Positions 1 to 6,006 of a stretch of 64,000 nucleotides of DNA are shown here, one piece after another. Origin of the DNA: a virus; the IMG/VR virus record IMGVR_UViG_3300047548_000628, positions 1-64,000 of that record; one strand, written 5' to 3'. The first letter of the stretch is position 1. Each line of letters opens with the position of its first letter. A program made the position numbers and the translations under genes. A model generated the notes under the pieces. It had not been told where the DNA came from. It saw nothing but the letters and a program-made list of their open reading frames with translations, and ran no database searches.

Positions 1-77
1 TAGACAGTATCCTTGAATTCACGAAGGATTTTACCATTGGCTTTTAGGCTGGCCACCAGCTTTTGATTGTACATCAT
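1..77 (-). CDS. 5'-terminal fragment of an unidentified phage protein
   Basis: Only the first 25 codons are inside the window; the gene continues past base 1. It reads MMYNQKLVASLKANGKILRE and onward without a stop. An AAGGA ribosome-binding site lies a few bases before the ATG, which supports the start; the second ATG is an equally possible start. The opening looks like a phage structural protein N-terminus, but I cannot name the family from 25 residues. Its 109-base leader carries two inverted repeats. Confidence 0.6.
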   Translation of the reverse strand, partial: MMYNQKLVASLKANGKILREFKDTV

Positions 78-94
78 ATTTTCCTTTTCTGGTC

Positions 95-172
95 ACACTC
101 TAAGACCATAATATTTAAAGAGTGTTAGGTGAAGCCCCATGCTTCAACAGTATTTAGTGTAGCATAGGGCTT
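95..172 (-). promoter_or_regulatory. leader with two stem-loops before the partial gene
   Basis: Two inverted repeats lie between the gene at 187 and the gene at 77. An 11-bp stem pairs 132-142 with 162-172 (one G-T pair); its loop contains ACTAAATA, similar to the late-promoter box used elsewhere in the window. A 7-bp stem pairs 95-101 (ACACTCT) with 119-125. Neither stem is followed by a U-run on the minus strand, so a simple terminator is unlikely. Function is inferred only from position. Confidence 0.35.
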
Positions 173-186
173 TGATATTTTAAAGA

Positions 187-756
187 TTATTGGTCGTTCT
201 CGTCATCATCGGACCAGTCCTCAGCATCCAAATCGATATCGCCGGTCCCTTGATACTTTGGGTCATCGTACATCCTGTAGTATCCTTCATTAGGCATGAG
301 TTTTCTAAAGTCAGTATCAGACAACATTAACGCAAGATAAGTTACATCCTGTTCGTTAAAAATATCAGTGATATGGAAAGATGTTGTACATGCGCCACCT
401 ATAGTTTTGATAGGGCCATGCTTGATTTTCTTTTCTCGTAACAACTTACGCAACTTTTGTCCTCCCCAGTTACGCTCACTAACTGTAACGCGGGTGATAC
501 CTTTTTTGGTATTACGGATTCGTGCTTTGTCAATTTCTGTGATGGGTGATATTTTGGCTTCGTTGTTATCGGCAATCTGTAACAAACAGTCTCTGACTTT
601 AATAGAGCCTTTAGTATGTGAATTGTCAGGAGTCTCTTTAGTAGACCATGGAACATTGCATTCCACATGATTCACATAATATGTTTCACCATGAAATTTT
701 AAGACCCACATGGGAATGGTCTGATCTTCTAGGTGTTTCTTGTTGAAGTGAAACAC
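187..756 (-). CDS. hypothetical protein, N-terminus interrupted by an in-frame UAG
   Basis: Unidentified soluble protein with an acidic Asp/Glu tail over the last 20 residues. The open frame begins at a GTG (756) with no convincing ribosome-binding site. Eleven codons upstream, at 787-789, is an ATG preceded by GGAG at good spacing, in the same frame. Codon 3 from that ATG is TAG (781-783), and the eight codons after it are open into the annotated frame. The natural product is therefore probably about 200 residues and needs UAG to be read through. Alternatives are internal initiation at the GTG or at Met16, or a recent nonsense mutation. A CUA-anticodon tRNA lies 250 bases upstream in the same transcript direction. 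Confidence 0.75.
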   Translation of the reverse strand: MFHFNKKHLEDQTIPMWVLKFHGETYYVNHVECNVPWSTKETPDNSHTKGSIKVRDCLLQIADNNEAKISPITEIDKARIRNTKKGITRVTVSERNWGGQKLRKLLREKKIKHGPIKTIGGACTTSFHITDIFNEQDVTYLALMLSDTDFRKLMPNEGYYRMYDDPKYQGTGDIDLDAEDWSDDDENDQ

Positions 757-780
757 TATGTCTTTACAATCAAATTCAAT

Positions 781-789
781 CTATGCCAT
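781..789 (-). other. ATG-GCA-TAG: start codon with in-frame amber at codon 3
   Basis: ATG (787-789), GCA, TAG (781-783), followed in frame by the hypothetical gene ending at 187. The GGAG of the ribosome-binding site overlaps the end of the preceding small gene (TGG AGA TAA). This is a candidate site for suppression by the CUA tRNA at 1032-1105. Confidence 0.5.
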
Positions 790-791
790 TT

Positions 792-944
792 TTATCTCCA
801 AGTTTTTTGTGCAATCCAATGTTGAATGCGCTGGATGCGCCACGCTGCCCATTCGGGCGCTCTGAATAGAGCTTCGCCATTAGGAGTATAAAGCATGTTA
901 TCGCTTCCTACTCCCATTAATCCTATAAAAGGTAACTTAATCAT
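792..944 (-). CDS. 50-aa hypothetical protein
   Basis: ATG at 942-944, TAA at 792-794. It starts MIKLPFIGLMGVGSDNMLYT and continues with a Trp/Arg/Gln-rich C-terminal half. No family is recognised. The element AATAAATA lies 5 bases before the ATG (950-957), the same arrangement seen before several late genes here, though it also overlaps the stop of the preceding gene. Its last codons form the ribosome-binding site of the next gene, so the two are likely translationally linked. It is short, but tight packing with both neighbours supports it. Confidence 0.6.
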   Translation of the reverse strand: MIKLPFIGLMGVGSDNMLYTPNGEALFRAPEWAAWRIQRIQHWIAQKTWR

Positions 945-952
945 ACAGATAT

Positions 953-1360
953 TTATTTCTTTTCCCTGAGCTTTTTCAAATTCTCTAATAGAGAAGTTGA
1001 CTTAGATTTCTCCTTAGCTTTAGGTTTTGTTTGGTGCGCTCGGTGGGAGTCGAACCCACTACCTTGAGTTTTAGAGGCTCTTGCTTTCCGATCAGCTACG
1101 GGCGCATCCGGGTCTGATAATTCTACTAGACCCTTAAATTTGTCATACGTATCAATTATAATTGTTTTAACTGTGTTATCAACTTTAATGGGCAAGTCTA
1201 GATGAATTGTTAGGCGTGGGCCGTCTTCTTCATTGATCATACCATCCCCGTATACTGTGCCAACAAAAGGAATCTTATTCCATTTACCGAACACACGTGT
1301 ACCGAACTCAAAATAAGGTTGAGGACGGTTCTTCTCAAAATATTCAGCTAGACTTGCCAT
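953..1360 (-). CDS. hypothetical protein with a tRNA gene embedded in its 3' third
   Basis: A 135-aa protein starting MASLAEYFEKNRPQPYFEFG, one base after the AhpD stop codon. Residues 1-82 look like a compact beta-rich domain. Residues 83-112 are the translation of a tRNA gene lying in the same strand (1032-1105). The tail is Lys-rich and may be coiled coil (ending NLKKLREKK). The frame stays open through the tRNA, although the tRNA (74 nt with CCA) is not a multiple of three. Either the tRNA was inserted and the reading frame extended through it, or the true protein ends differently. No known family is recognised. Confidence 0.65.
   Translation of the reverse strand: MASLAEYFEKNRPQPYFEFGTRVFGKWNKIPFVGTVYGDGMINEEDGPRLTIHLDLPIKVDNTVKTIIIDTYDKFKGLVELSDPDAPVADRKARASKTQGSGFDSHRAHQTKPKAKEKSKSTSLLENLKKLREKK
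1032..1105 (-). tRNA. tRNA with CUA anticodon (putative amber suppressor)
   Basis: Read on the minus strand. Acceptor GCGCCCG pairs with CGAGCGC (6 of 7, one C-A). There is TA at 8-9, a 3-bp D stem GCT/AGC with GG in the loop, and anticodon loop CTCTAAA giving anticodon CTA. The variable loop is AGGTA and the T arm is GTGGG-TTCGACT-CCCAC. The discriminator is A and the CCA is encoded. The anticodon stem is weak: three central pairs with mismatches at both ends. The acceptor resembles bacterial tRNA-Arg(UCU). An alternative register would give UCU, but that puts C instead of the near-universal U at position 33 and pairs worse. The charged amino acid cannot be read from the sequence. Confidence 0.75.
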
Positions 1361-1361
1361 A

Positions 1362-1880
1362 TTAGTTTGCTACTACTTTAGATACTGAGTTAATGACACT
1401 TGCAATGCGACCTATATCACGTAGTTGTTCTACTGTATAGCCCATTTTCTTTAGTCCTTCATAATGTGCTTTTACACAGAAGTGGCACTTACCAACAATA
1501 CTTGCTGCCAAGCTATATGCTTCAAAACGTTCTTTAGTTGTACCACCGCTTGTACTAATAGCATTCATACGTAATTGAGCAGGAAGACCTTTTAGATTTT
1601 CGTCATCAGCCATTTCAACAAACGGATACCAAACGTTGTTTTGTGCCATCAATGCTGCCGCTGTAAGTGCTGCATGTGTCTCAGTCTTGTTAGCAATCTG
1701 ACTTTCCATCCAAGTCCATAGTTTGCTATTGCCTGTTGCAAATGCTGCTGCTAATGCAACCGCTTCTGCCTCTTCTACGGGAAGTGCTGAACGCTTGATA
1801 ACTGCGTCCATATTTAACTTTGTATCCTTTGCATAATCAGGGATACTTTGTTCTTTTAATGCGTCTACCCATTGTGTCAT
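1362..1880 (-). CDS. ahpD: AhpD-family alkylhydroperoxidase
   Basis: A 172-aa carboxymuconolactone-decarboxylase/AhpD fold protein. AhpD enzymes are CxxC thiol-disulfide proteins that reduce peroxides or regenerate AhpC. The catalytic signature is KCHFCVKAH, with Cys132, Cys135 and His139. Glu120 lies 12 residues before the first Cys, the spacing seen in mycobacterial AhpD (Glu118/Cys130/Cys133/His137). A GAGG ribosome-binding site precedes ATG 1880. It is in one minus-strand run with the CDGSH-like protein, the aldolase, the DOPA-dioxygenase-family protein and AhpC, so peroxide handling during infection is the likely shared task (inference). Confidence 0.92.
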   Translation of the reverse strand: MTQWVDALKEQSIPDYAKDTKLNMDAVIKRSALPVEEAEAVALAAAFATGNSKLWTWMESQIANKTETHAALTAAALMAQNNVWYPFVEMADDENLKGLPAQLRMNAISTSGGTTKERFEAYSLAASIVGKCHFCVKAHYEGLKKMGYTVEQLRDIGRIASVINSVSKVVAN

Positions 1881-1882
1881 AA

Positions 1883-2050
1883 TTATTCCTCTCTTGTTTT
1901 TTCTTCTAAAACTGTTTCTTTATATTTTGATAATTCTAATTGAAATTGATCTTCTGTTAGACCGTGCCAACCGATACAGTCACCGGTGGGGCTACGACCG
2001 CAACCACACGTACCAATTCTTTTACCTTCTTCTGCTACTCTTACTTGCAT
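1883..2050 (-). CDS. 55-aa CDGSH-like Cys/His small protein
   Basis: ATG at 2048-2050 behind AAGGAAAT, TAA at 1883-1885, with two bases before the AhpD ATG. It starts MQVRVAEEGKRIGTCGCGRS. The ligands Cys15, Cys17, Cys25 and His29 lie in CGCGRSPTGDCIGWH, close to the CDGSH iron-sulfur pattern (C-x-C ... C-x3-H). The gap between the second and third Cys is one residue shorter than usual. The C-terminal half is charged and probably helical. CDGSH proteins bind a redox-active, pH-labile 2Fe-2S cluster; here that is an inference from the ligand pattern, and zinc binding is the alternative. The redox-enzyme neighbours fit. Confidence 0.7.
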   Translation of the reverse strand: MQVRVAEEGKRIGTCGCGRSPTGDCIGWHGLTEDQFQLELSKYKETVLEEKTREE

Positions 2051-2059
2051 TTTATTTCC

Positions 2060-2683
2060 TTAGTATTTTCCGGACGCCAATACGATTTGGCAAATGTGTT
2101 CTAGTCGTTCGATATGCTCAAACGCTCTCCATGGACTTGTATCAATAGCTACAACTCCATGACCTTTAATGCCAACAATATCATACTTTATGTTACCTGA
2201 ATATTCATCAAGTTCCAAATTCTTATGACAAGCATCAGCCAGTTCTTGACTAATTGGAGGAACATCTCCTACGTTAGGTGCAACTTTTGTATAGCGACTA
2301 AGTTCAGGAAAATCTTTTGCAAGATTTCCCAACTCAATTCCCCTATGCATTGCAGCAACACAATATGTGGGATGTAGATGTACTACAACTCTAACATCAT
2401 TGCGATGTTGCCCCATTGCTCTTTGCAAACCAAAATGCAGTGGTAATTCGCCGCTAGGTTTTAATTTAGCACTTATGTCTGTATAATGTTCCTCTTGCCA
2501 AAGCAACCCATGAATACTAATTTTCTTGAATTGATCGGGCTGTAGAGTTTGCTTACGCACGCCGCTAGGAGTAATATAAAAATGATTTCTGTCATGGTGA
2601 CGAATGCTTACATTGCCATCACGACTGGTAATCCAATTACGTTTATATGCTTCTACTAATGTATCACAAATAGTTTCTAACAT
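2060..2683 (-). CDS. class II aldolase/adducin-family protein
   Basis: A 207-aa protein with family landmarks: a SRDGNVSIR substrate loop near residue 20, the KPSGELPLH segment with the catalytic-type Glu, the zinc-binding pair in VVHLHPTYC, and a further His in the C-terminal FEHIERLEH helix. Class II aldolases such as L-fuculose-1-phosphate aldolase cleave phosphorylated sugars using zinc; related members include ribulose-phosphate epimerases and methylthioribulose-phosphate dehydratases. The exact substrate cannot be told. ATG 2683 overlaps the stop of the upstream 21-aa gene (TAATG), so the two are coupled. Confidence 0.9.
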   Translation of the reverse strand: MLETICDTLVEAYKRNWITSRDGNVSIRHHDRNHFYITPSGVRKQTLQPDQFKKISIHGLLWQEEHYTDISAKLKPSGELPLHFGLQRAMGQHRNDVRVVVHLHPTYCVAAMHRGIELGNLAKDFPELSRYTKVAPNVGDVPPISQELADACHKNLELDEYSGNIKYDIVGIKGHGVVAIDTSPWRAFEHIERLEHICQIVLASGKY

Positions 2684-2748
2684 TATTTACCTTGACAAGT
2701 AGGGCAGTGTTCTCTTTTTAGATACTCAAATAAATCACGAAAGTTCAT
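2683..2748 (-). CDS. 21-aa CPTC-containing peptide
   Basis: ATG at 2746-2748 overlaps the TGA of the upstream gene (ATGA). Its TAA (2683-2685) overlaps the ATG of the aldolase (TAATG). The start reads MNFRDLFEYLKREH and the end is CPTCQGK. The CxxC suggests metal or thiol chemistry. It may be a real peptide or only a coupling element between the two larger genes; perfect overlaps at both ends argue for translation. Confidence 0.5.
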   Translation of the reverse strand: MNFRDLFEYLKREHCPTCQGK

Positions 2749-3080
2749 TTTCTTTCTCCTCTCATATAGTTTCTTAACCACTCAATGTTTAGAGTAAGTT
2801 TGTTCCCAATCCACCTTGCACCAGTTGTATGATCACGCACATCATCTCCTGTATCTTCATGCAACAGAATATCTAGTTTAGTTTTAGAAAGAAATTCTTC
2901 AACGTCTTCTGCAATATTGCTATTGTAATTAACTTGATACATTGCATAAGGATGAGGACCAATTGGTTCATCATGCATCGAGCCGAGTTGGCAACCCAAC
3001 TCTTGCAAAGGTTGTCTTAGTTTTAGTGCTTCAAACCTTTGCGCTTCATTCTGCCAGTAGATGTGTGCGTGATAATACAT
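2745..3080 (-). CDS. DOPA 4,5-dioxygenase-family protein
   Basis: A 111-aa protein, the usual size of the small DOPA-dioxygenase family (PF08883 type). Family features seen: an N-terminal AHIYW strand with His, IGPHPYAMYQVNY in the middle, and ILLHEDTGDDVRDHTTGARW near residue 80. Several conserved His and Asp residues could bind the metal. Members cleave catechol rings extradiol-wise in fungi and plants; bacterial and phage members have no assigned substrate. It ends with the ATGA overlap to the 21-aa peptide. Its start overlaps the AhpC stop at 3080. Confidence 0.85.
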   Translation of the reverse strand: MYYHAHIYWQNEAQRFEALKLRQPLQELGCQLGSMHDEPIGPHPYAMYQVNYNSNIAEDVEEFLSKTKLDILLHEDTGDDVRDHTTGARWIGNKLTLNIEWLRNYMRGERK

Positions 3081-3625
3081 TATAGTGTCTCACCACCGAT
3101 TGGACGTGAGCATGGGCATAGTTCACCGGTTTGCAATGCGTCAAGAATACGCAATGTTTCATCTGGGTTACGACCAACGTCCAAGTTGTTTACTGTAACG
3201 TGCTGGATAACGTTATCAGGGTCAACGATGAATGTAGCACGAAGTGCCGCACCTGCTGGACCATAGAAGATACCTAGTTGTTGTGCTAGACTGTTTTCGT
3301 CACGTGCAACATCAGCGAATGACCAAGAGTTTGTCTCTTTTAGATCCGCGTGTGCATTACGCCATGCTAGTTTACAGAATTCATTGTCAGTACTACCGAT
3401 CAATAGAACTGCGTCACGGTCACTAAAGTCACCATTGAGCTTGTCATAAGCAACAATCTCAGTAGGACATACGAAAGTGAAGTCCTTAGGATAGTAAACA
3501 ATAACTTTCCATTTTCCTTCGAAACTTTTGTCAGTAATAGTTTCGAATGCGCCCTCTGGAGTAAGTGCGCCGGGCTTAACGCCAGTAACTGCAAAACTTG
3601 TAATTTTATCGCCGATTGTTTTCAT
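3080..3625 (-). CDS. ahpC: AhpC-type 2-Cys peroxiredoxin
   Basis: A 181-aa peroxiredoxin that reduces hydroperoxides. The peroxidatic Cys53 is in PKDFTFVCPTEI, the canonical P-x3-T-x2-C site. A second pair, CPC (170-172), near the C-terminus supplies likely resolving cysteines. ATG 3625 has a good AAAGGAAA ribosome-binding site. It lies upstream of the AhpD gene on the same strand, so peroxidase and reductant-like partner are probably co-expressed from the promoter at 4096-4125. The C-terminus is shorter than that of enterobacterial AhpC. Confidence 0.94.
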   Translation of the reverse strand: MKTIGDKITSFAVTGVKPGALTPEGAFETITDKSFEGKWKVIVYYPKDFTFVCPTEIVAYDKLNGDFSDRDAVLLIGSTDNEFCKLAWRNAHADLKETNSWSFADVARDENSLAQQLGIFYGPAGAALRATFIVDPDNVIQHVTVNNLDVGRNPDETLRILDALQTGELCPCSRPIGGETL

Positions 3626-3643
3626 TTGTGTTTCCTTTGTGTG

Positions 3644-4015
3644 TTAATGAAATTTTCTCTGTGCCCTACAATTGGGGCATATCAACATTAAGTTGTCTTC
3701 CTTTGTATTGTAACTATCACCATCACGATAAGTTACATCTAGTGGAATCTCTTTCCCATTGTGTGTTTCATTGCTACATGATTCACACTTGTGCCCTCTG
3801 TTATCAATCAAATACTTCCTAATCCAATCGGGAATTTTTGCCCAGGCTTGTGGCTCTTTGCTTTCTTTCCAACGCTGAACATTTTCAAACGCTTTGTGGC
3901 GTCTTTGATGTTCTTGCTGACAACTGTTATTGCAGTATTTGTTTGTATAACTGTGACCCTTTATCGGATTGACTTTCCCACAATTTAAACAAGTAAAACA
4001 ACCTAAATTTGACAT
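3644..4015 (-). CDS. HNH-endonuclease-like protein, degenerate active site
   Basis: A 123-aa protein with an N-terminal zinc-ribbon (CLNCGK ... CNNSC) and a C-terminal HNH-like module (CESC ... DGDSYNTKEDNLMLICPNC). In active phage HNH enzymes the central motif is typically DHIDG and the end is CPNCH. Here these read VTYRDG and CPNCRAQ, so both catalytic histidines appear replaced. It is probably an inactive or DNA-binding remnant of a homing endonuclease. It is first in the redox operon, downstream of a sigma70-like promoter. An AGGA sits unusually close to the ATG. Confidence 0.75.
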   Translation of the reverse strand: MSNLGCFTCLNCGKVNPIKGHSYTNKYCNNSCQQEHQRRHKAFENVQRWKESKEPQAWAKIPDWIRKYLIDNRGHKCESCSNETHNGKEIPLDVTYRDGDSYNTKEDNLMLICPNCRAQRKFH

Positions 4016-4030
4016 TTCCTATACTTTCGT

Positions 4031-4083
4031 AGAGCACTTTACTAGAGCACTCTATACATTTACTTAGTGGTCTACAGAGTGCT
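4031..4083. repeat. AGAGCACT direct and inverted repeats
   Basis: AGAGCACT occurs at 4031-4038 and 4044-4051. AGCACTCT (4046-4053) is complementary to AGAGTGCT (4076-4083). The repeats lie in the leader between the minus-strand promoter at 4096-4125 and the gene at 4015, where an operator or RNA hairpin could regulate the redox operon. The function is unknown. Confidence 0.4.
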
Positions 4084-4095
4084 AAGTATGCGACT

Positions 4096-4125
4096 ATTAT
4101 AGTTAATTTACCCATAATAAGTAAA
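4096..4125 (-). promoter_or_regulatory. sigma70-type promoter for the redox operon
   Basis: On the minus strand: TTTACT (4120-4125), an 18-base spacer, then a perfect TATAAT (4096-4101). It points at the HNH-like/AhpC/aldolase/AhpD run. No T4-type late box is present, so these genes are probably expressed early by unmodified host polymerase (inference). Confidence 0.5.
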
Positions 4126-4142
4126 ATGATTTGGGAGAAATT

Positions 4143-4388
4143 ATGGAATCACACACAAGGACAGTTGCCCGAGCGGCGAGTTGGAGAGTTACTGCGACGG
4201 CTGTTACAGCCGTTTTTACTGGGTTAGAAGGAGCTATACTAATCAATATAGCAATGACATTTGTTCATTACATACACGAACGAATATGGTTAAAATTCAA
4301 ATGGGGAATGGAAATAGAGGCTCAAAATGAGCCTCTTGTTTTAAATAAACAACCGGTTACGAGTTCCGGTACTACTCAATCAGTGTAG
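4143..4388 (+). CDS. DUF2061-family small membrane protein
   Basis: The start is ATG 4143, behind GGGAGAA; an upstream in-frame TTG at 4131 is part of that ribosome-binding site. The protein has 81 aa and starts MESHTRTVARAASWRVTATA. Its hydrophobic middle contains FVHYIHERIW, matching the DUF2061 pattern (E-S-R..A.SWR ... HER.W) of predicted inner-membrane proteins. The tail after about residue 60 is polar and phage-specific. It ends with TAG, one of only two TAG stops I found in the window. It converges with the pstS gene, leaving 4 bases between the stops. Biochemical role unknown. Confidence 0.85.
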   Translation: MESHTRTVARAASWRVTATAVTAVFTGLEGAILINIAMTFVHYIHERIWLKFKWGMEIEAQNEPLVLNKQPVTSSGTTQSV

Positions 4389-4392
4389 TCGA

Positions 4393-5397
4393 TTATTTGA
4401 TTTGACTCCAAACTCTTTCACGAATTTGTTTGGTTAATGAGTCAGGAAGCGGGACGTAATCTAAATCAATTGCGTCTTTCTTTCCGTTCTTAAATGCCCA
4501 GTCAAAAAATTTCAAAACGTCTTGACTTGCTTTTTTGTCAGTTGGATTTTTATACATGATAATAAAACTAGCTGTAGAAATAGGCCATACATCATTTCCT
4601 ACTTGGTTTACGATACTGATTCCCATTCCCGGTACGCTGAACCAATCTGCTTTACTAGCAGCGGCTGCAAATGTTAAATCATCAGGACTTACATATCTAC
4701 CGCTTTTGTTTTGTAACTGTAAGAAGTTCATGTTGTTTTTCTTAACATAAGCATACTCAACATATCCTATTGCACCCTTGACACGGTTGACATTGGCAGC
4801 AACACCCTCGTTTCCCTTGCCCCCTACACTACTGGAAGCGGGCCACTTCACGGCAGCGCCTTTTCCTACTTGTTCTTTCCACTTAGTACTAACTTCATTA
4901 AGATAATCAGTAAAGTTAAATGTTGTTCCACTACCATCTGCTCTGTGTACAACAGTTATGTTTATGTTAGGTAAATTCTTACCTGGATTCAATTCTTGCA
5001 GTTTAGAGTCATTCCATTTTGTTATCTCACCTAAATAGATTTCTGCTAACACAGTACCAGTAATTTTAAGTTCTCCTGGTTTGAACCCATCCAAATTAAT
5101 TACAGGAACGGTTCCTCCGATAATTGCAGGAAACTGAACTTGTCCATTCTTATCTAAATCTTCACTTTTTACTGGTGCATCACTTGCACCGAATGTTACA
5201 GTTTTGGCATTAATCTGTCGAATACCACCTGAGCTACCGATGCTTTGATAGTTAAGCCCAACACCTGTTTCTTTCTTGTAGACTTCTGCCCACTTAGAGT
5301 AAATGGGATAAGGGAAAGTAGCGCCGGCACCTGTAATATCAGCAGCATAAGCAACTGACATTAAGAAAGCAAATAAACCTATAATAAGTTTTTTCAT
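4393..5397 (-). CDS. pstS: periplasmic phosphate-binding protein PstS
   Basis: A 334-aa ABC-transporter solute-binding protein. Residues 1-18 are a Sec signal peptide (MKKLIIGLFAFLMSVAYAA). The mature part opens with ITGAGATFPYPIYSKWAEVY, the PstS hallmark, followed by the SIGSSGGIRQ and FGASDAP phosphate loops and HRADGSGTTFNFTDYL. No transporter permease or ATPase is seen, so it would have to supply the host Pst system. A Pho box lies about 47 bases upstream and AAAGGAG precedes the ATG. Phage pstS genes are known from marine cyanophages, where they are controlled by the host PhoB response; the same logic is suggested here. Confidence 0.96.
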   Translation of the reverse strand: MKKLIIGLFAFLMSVAYAADITGAGATFPYPIYSKWAEVYKKETGVGLNYQSIGSSGGIRQINAKTVTFGASDAPVKSEDLDKNGQVQFPAIIGGTVPVINLDGFKPGELKITGTVLAEIYLGEITKWNDSKLQELNPGKNLPNINITVVHRADGSGTTFNFTDYLNEVSTKWKEQVGKGAAVKWPASSSVGGKGNEGVAANVNRVKGAIGYVEYAYVKKNNMNFLQLQNKSGRYVSPDDLTFAAAASKADWFSVPGMGISIVNQVGNDVWPISTASFIIMYKNPTDKKASQDVLKFFDWAFKNGKKDAIDLDYVPLPDSLTKQIRERVWSQIK

Positions 5398-5443
5398 GTG
5401 TGTTTCTCCTTTGTGTTACACATAATTATTTACTTGTAGAATT

Positions 5444-5461
5444 GTGACAATACTGTGACAA
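5444..5461 (-). promoter_or_regulatory. Pho box upstream of pstS
   Basis: On the minus strand TTGTCAC-AGTA-TTGTCAC: two direct 7-mers separated by 4 bases, the geometry of the PhoB-binding Pho box (CTGTCAT-N4-CTGTCAY). It ends about 47 bases before the pstS ATG, with AT-rich -10-like sequence between. It lies downstream of a terminator, so pstS is a separate transcription unit. Confidence 0.8.
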
Positions 5462-5482
5462 CCTGAAAAATATGCCAAAATA

Positions 5483-5504
5483 AAAGGCTACCGAAGTAGC
5501 CTTT
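5483..5504 (-). terminator. rho-independent terminator after the outer-membrane barrel gene
   Basis: A 9-bp stem AAAGGCTAC/GTAGCCTTT with a UUCG tetraloop on the minus strand, followed by TATTTTGG. It lies 18 bases after the barrel gene stop and separates it from the Pho box and pstS. Confidence 0.8.
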
Positions 5505-5521
5505 GTGTGAGAAGTTCAATA

Positions 5522-5974
5522 TCAGAACTTATAGCTTAGACCAACTGCGACAGTATTACCATCACTAGACTTAACACGGTCTTGACCACGTTGACTAGCT
5601 AGGTCTAGACCTAGACTAACTTGCTTAGTGATAGGAGTAGAAATACCAACACCAGCAGTCATAGCATAACCGTCTTGACCAACTTGGTTGTTCAAATAAG
5701 CTACACCCAATTTAGGAGTCACGGTGAATCGACCGACTTTAGCCATGTCGTATCCAGCTACAACACTATAACGATCCTGGTCGTTTGAACCCTTAGTAAA
5801 GCGGTCAAAACCAGCAGTGACGCCGACAGCACCATAACGCTGTGTTAGACTAACACCACCACCGTTGCGGTCAGGTTCACCTGAGTAATCACGTGTTACT
5901 GATGTACCTACTTCTAAGGCAGATGCTGCTGTAGCAGCCAAAGCGATAATAGATGCGATTGCGATTTTCTTCAT
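5522..5974 (-). CDS. small outer-membrane beta-barrel protein
   Basis: A 150-aa protein with a signal peptide cleaved near ATAASA-LEVG. After it come repeated amphipathic strands (SLTQRYGAVGVTAGF, RYSVVAGYDM, FTVTPKLGVAYL, MTAGVGIST, SLGLDLASQR). It ends TVAVGLSYKF, with the terminal Phe recognised by the Bam machinery. The length fits an 8-strand OmpX/OmpA-like barrel. Ribosome-binding site AGAGGA. Phage-encoded barrels could alter surface receptors or permeability; no specific function can be read. It is followed directly by the terminator and the Pho-box pstS unit. Confidence 0.8.
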   Translation of the reverse strand: MKKIAIASIIALAATAASALEVGTSVTRDYSGEPDRNGGGVSLTQRYGAVGVTAGFDRFTKGSNDQDRYSVVAGYDMAKVGRFTVTPKLGVAYLNNQVGQDGYAMTAGVGISTPITKQVSLGLDLASQRGQDRVKSSDGNTVAVGLSYKF

Positions 5975-6006
5975 ATTGTTTTCCTCTTAAAGATTTATTT
6001 AGTATG

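Noticed and set aside
1032-1105. tRNA-Arg(UCU) instead of a CUA tRNA
   Set aside because: The UCU register needs C at position 33 in place of the near-universal U and gives a worse anticodon stem. The CUA register has U33 and a normal variable loop. The acceptor does resemble tRNA-Arg, so an Arg origin remains possible.
4131-4142. TTG start for the DUF2061 gene
   Set aside because: The TTG-GGA-GAA sequence is the ribosome-binding site of the ATG at 4143, where the family's usual start (MESHTRT) begins.
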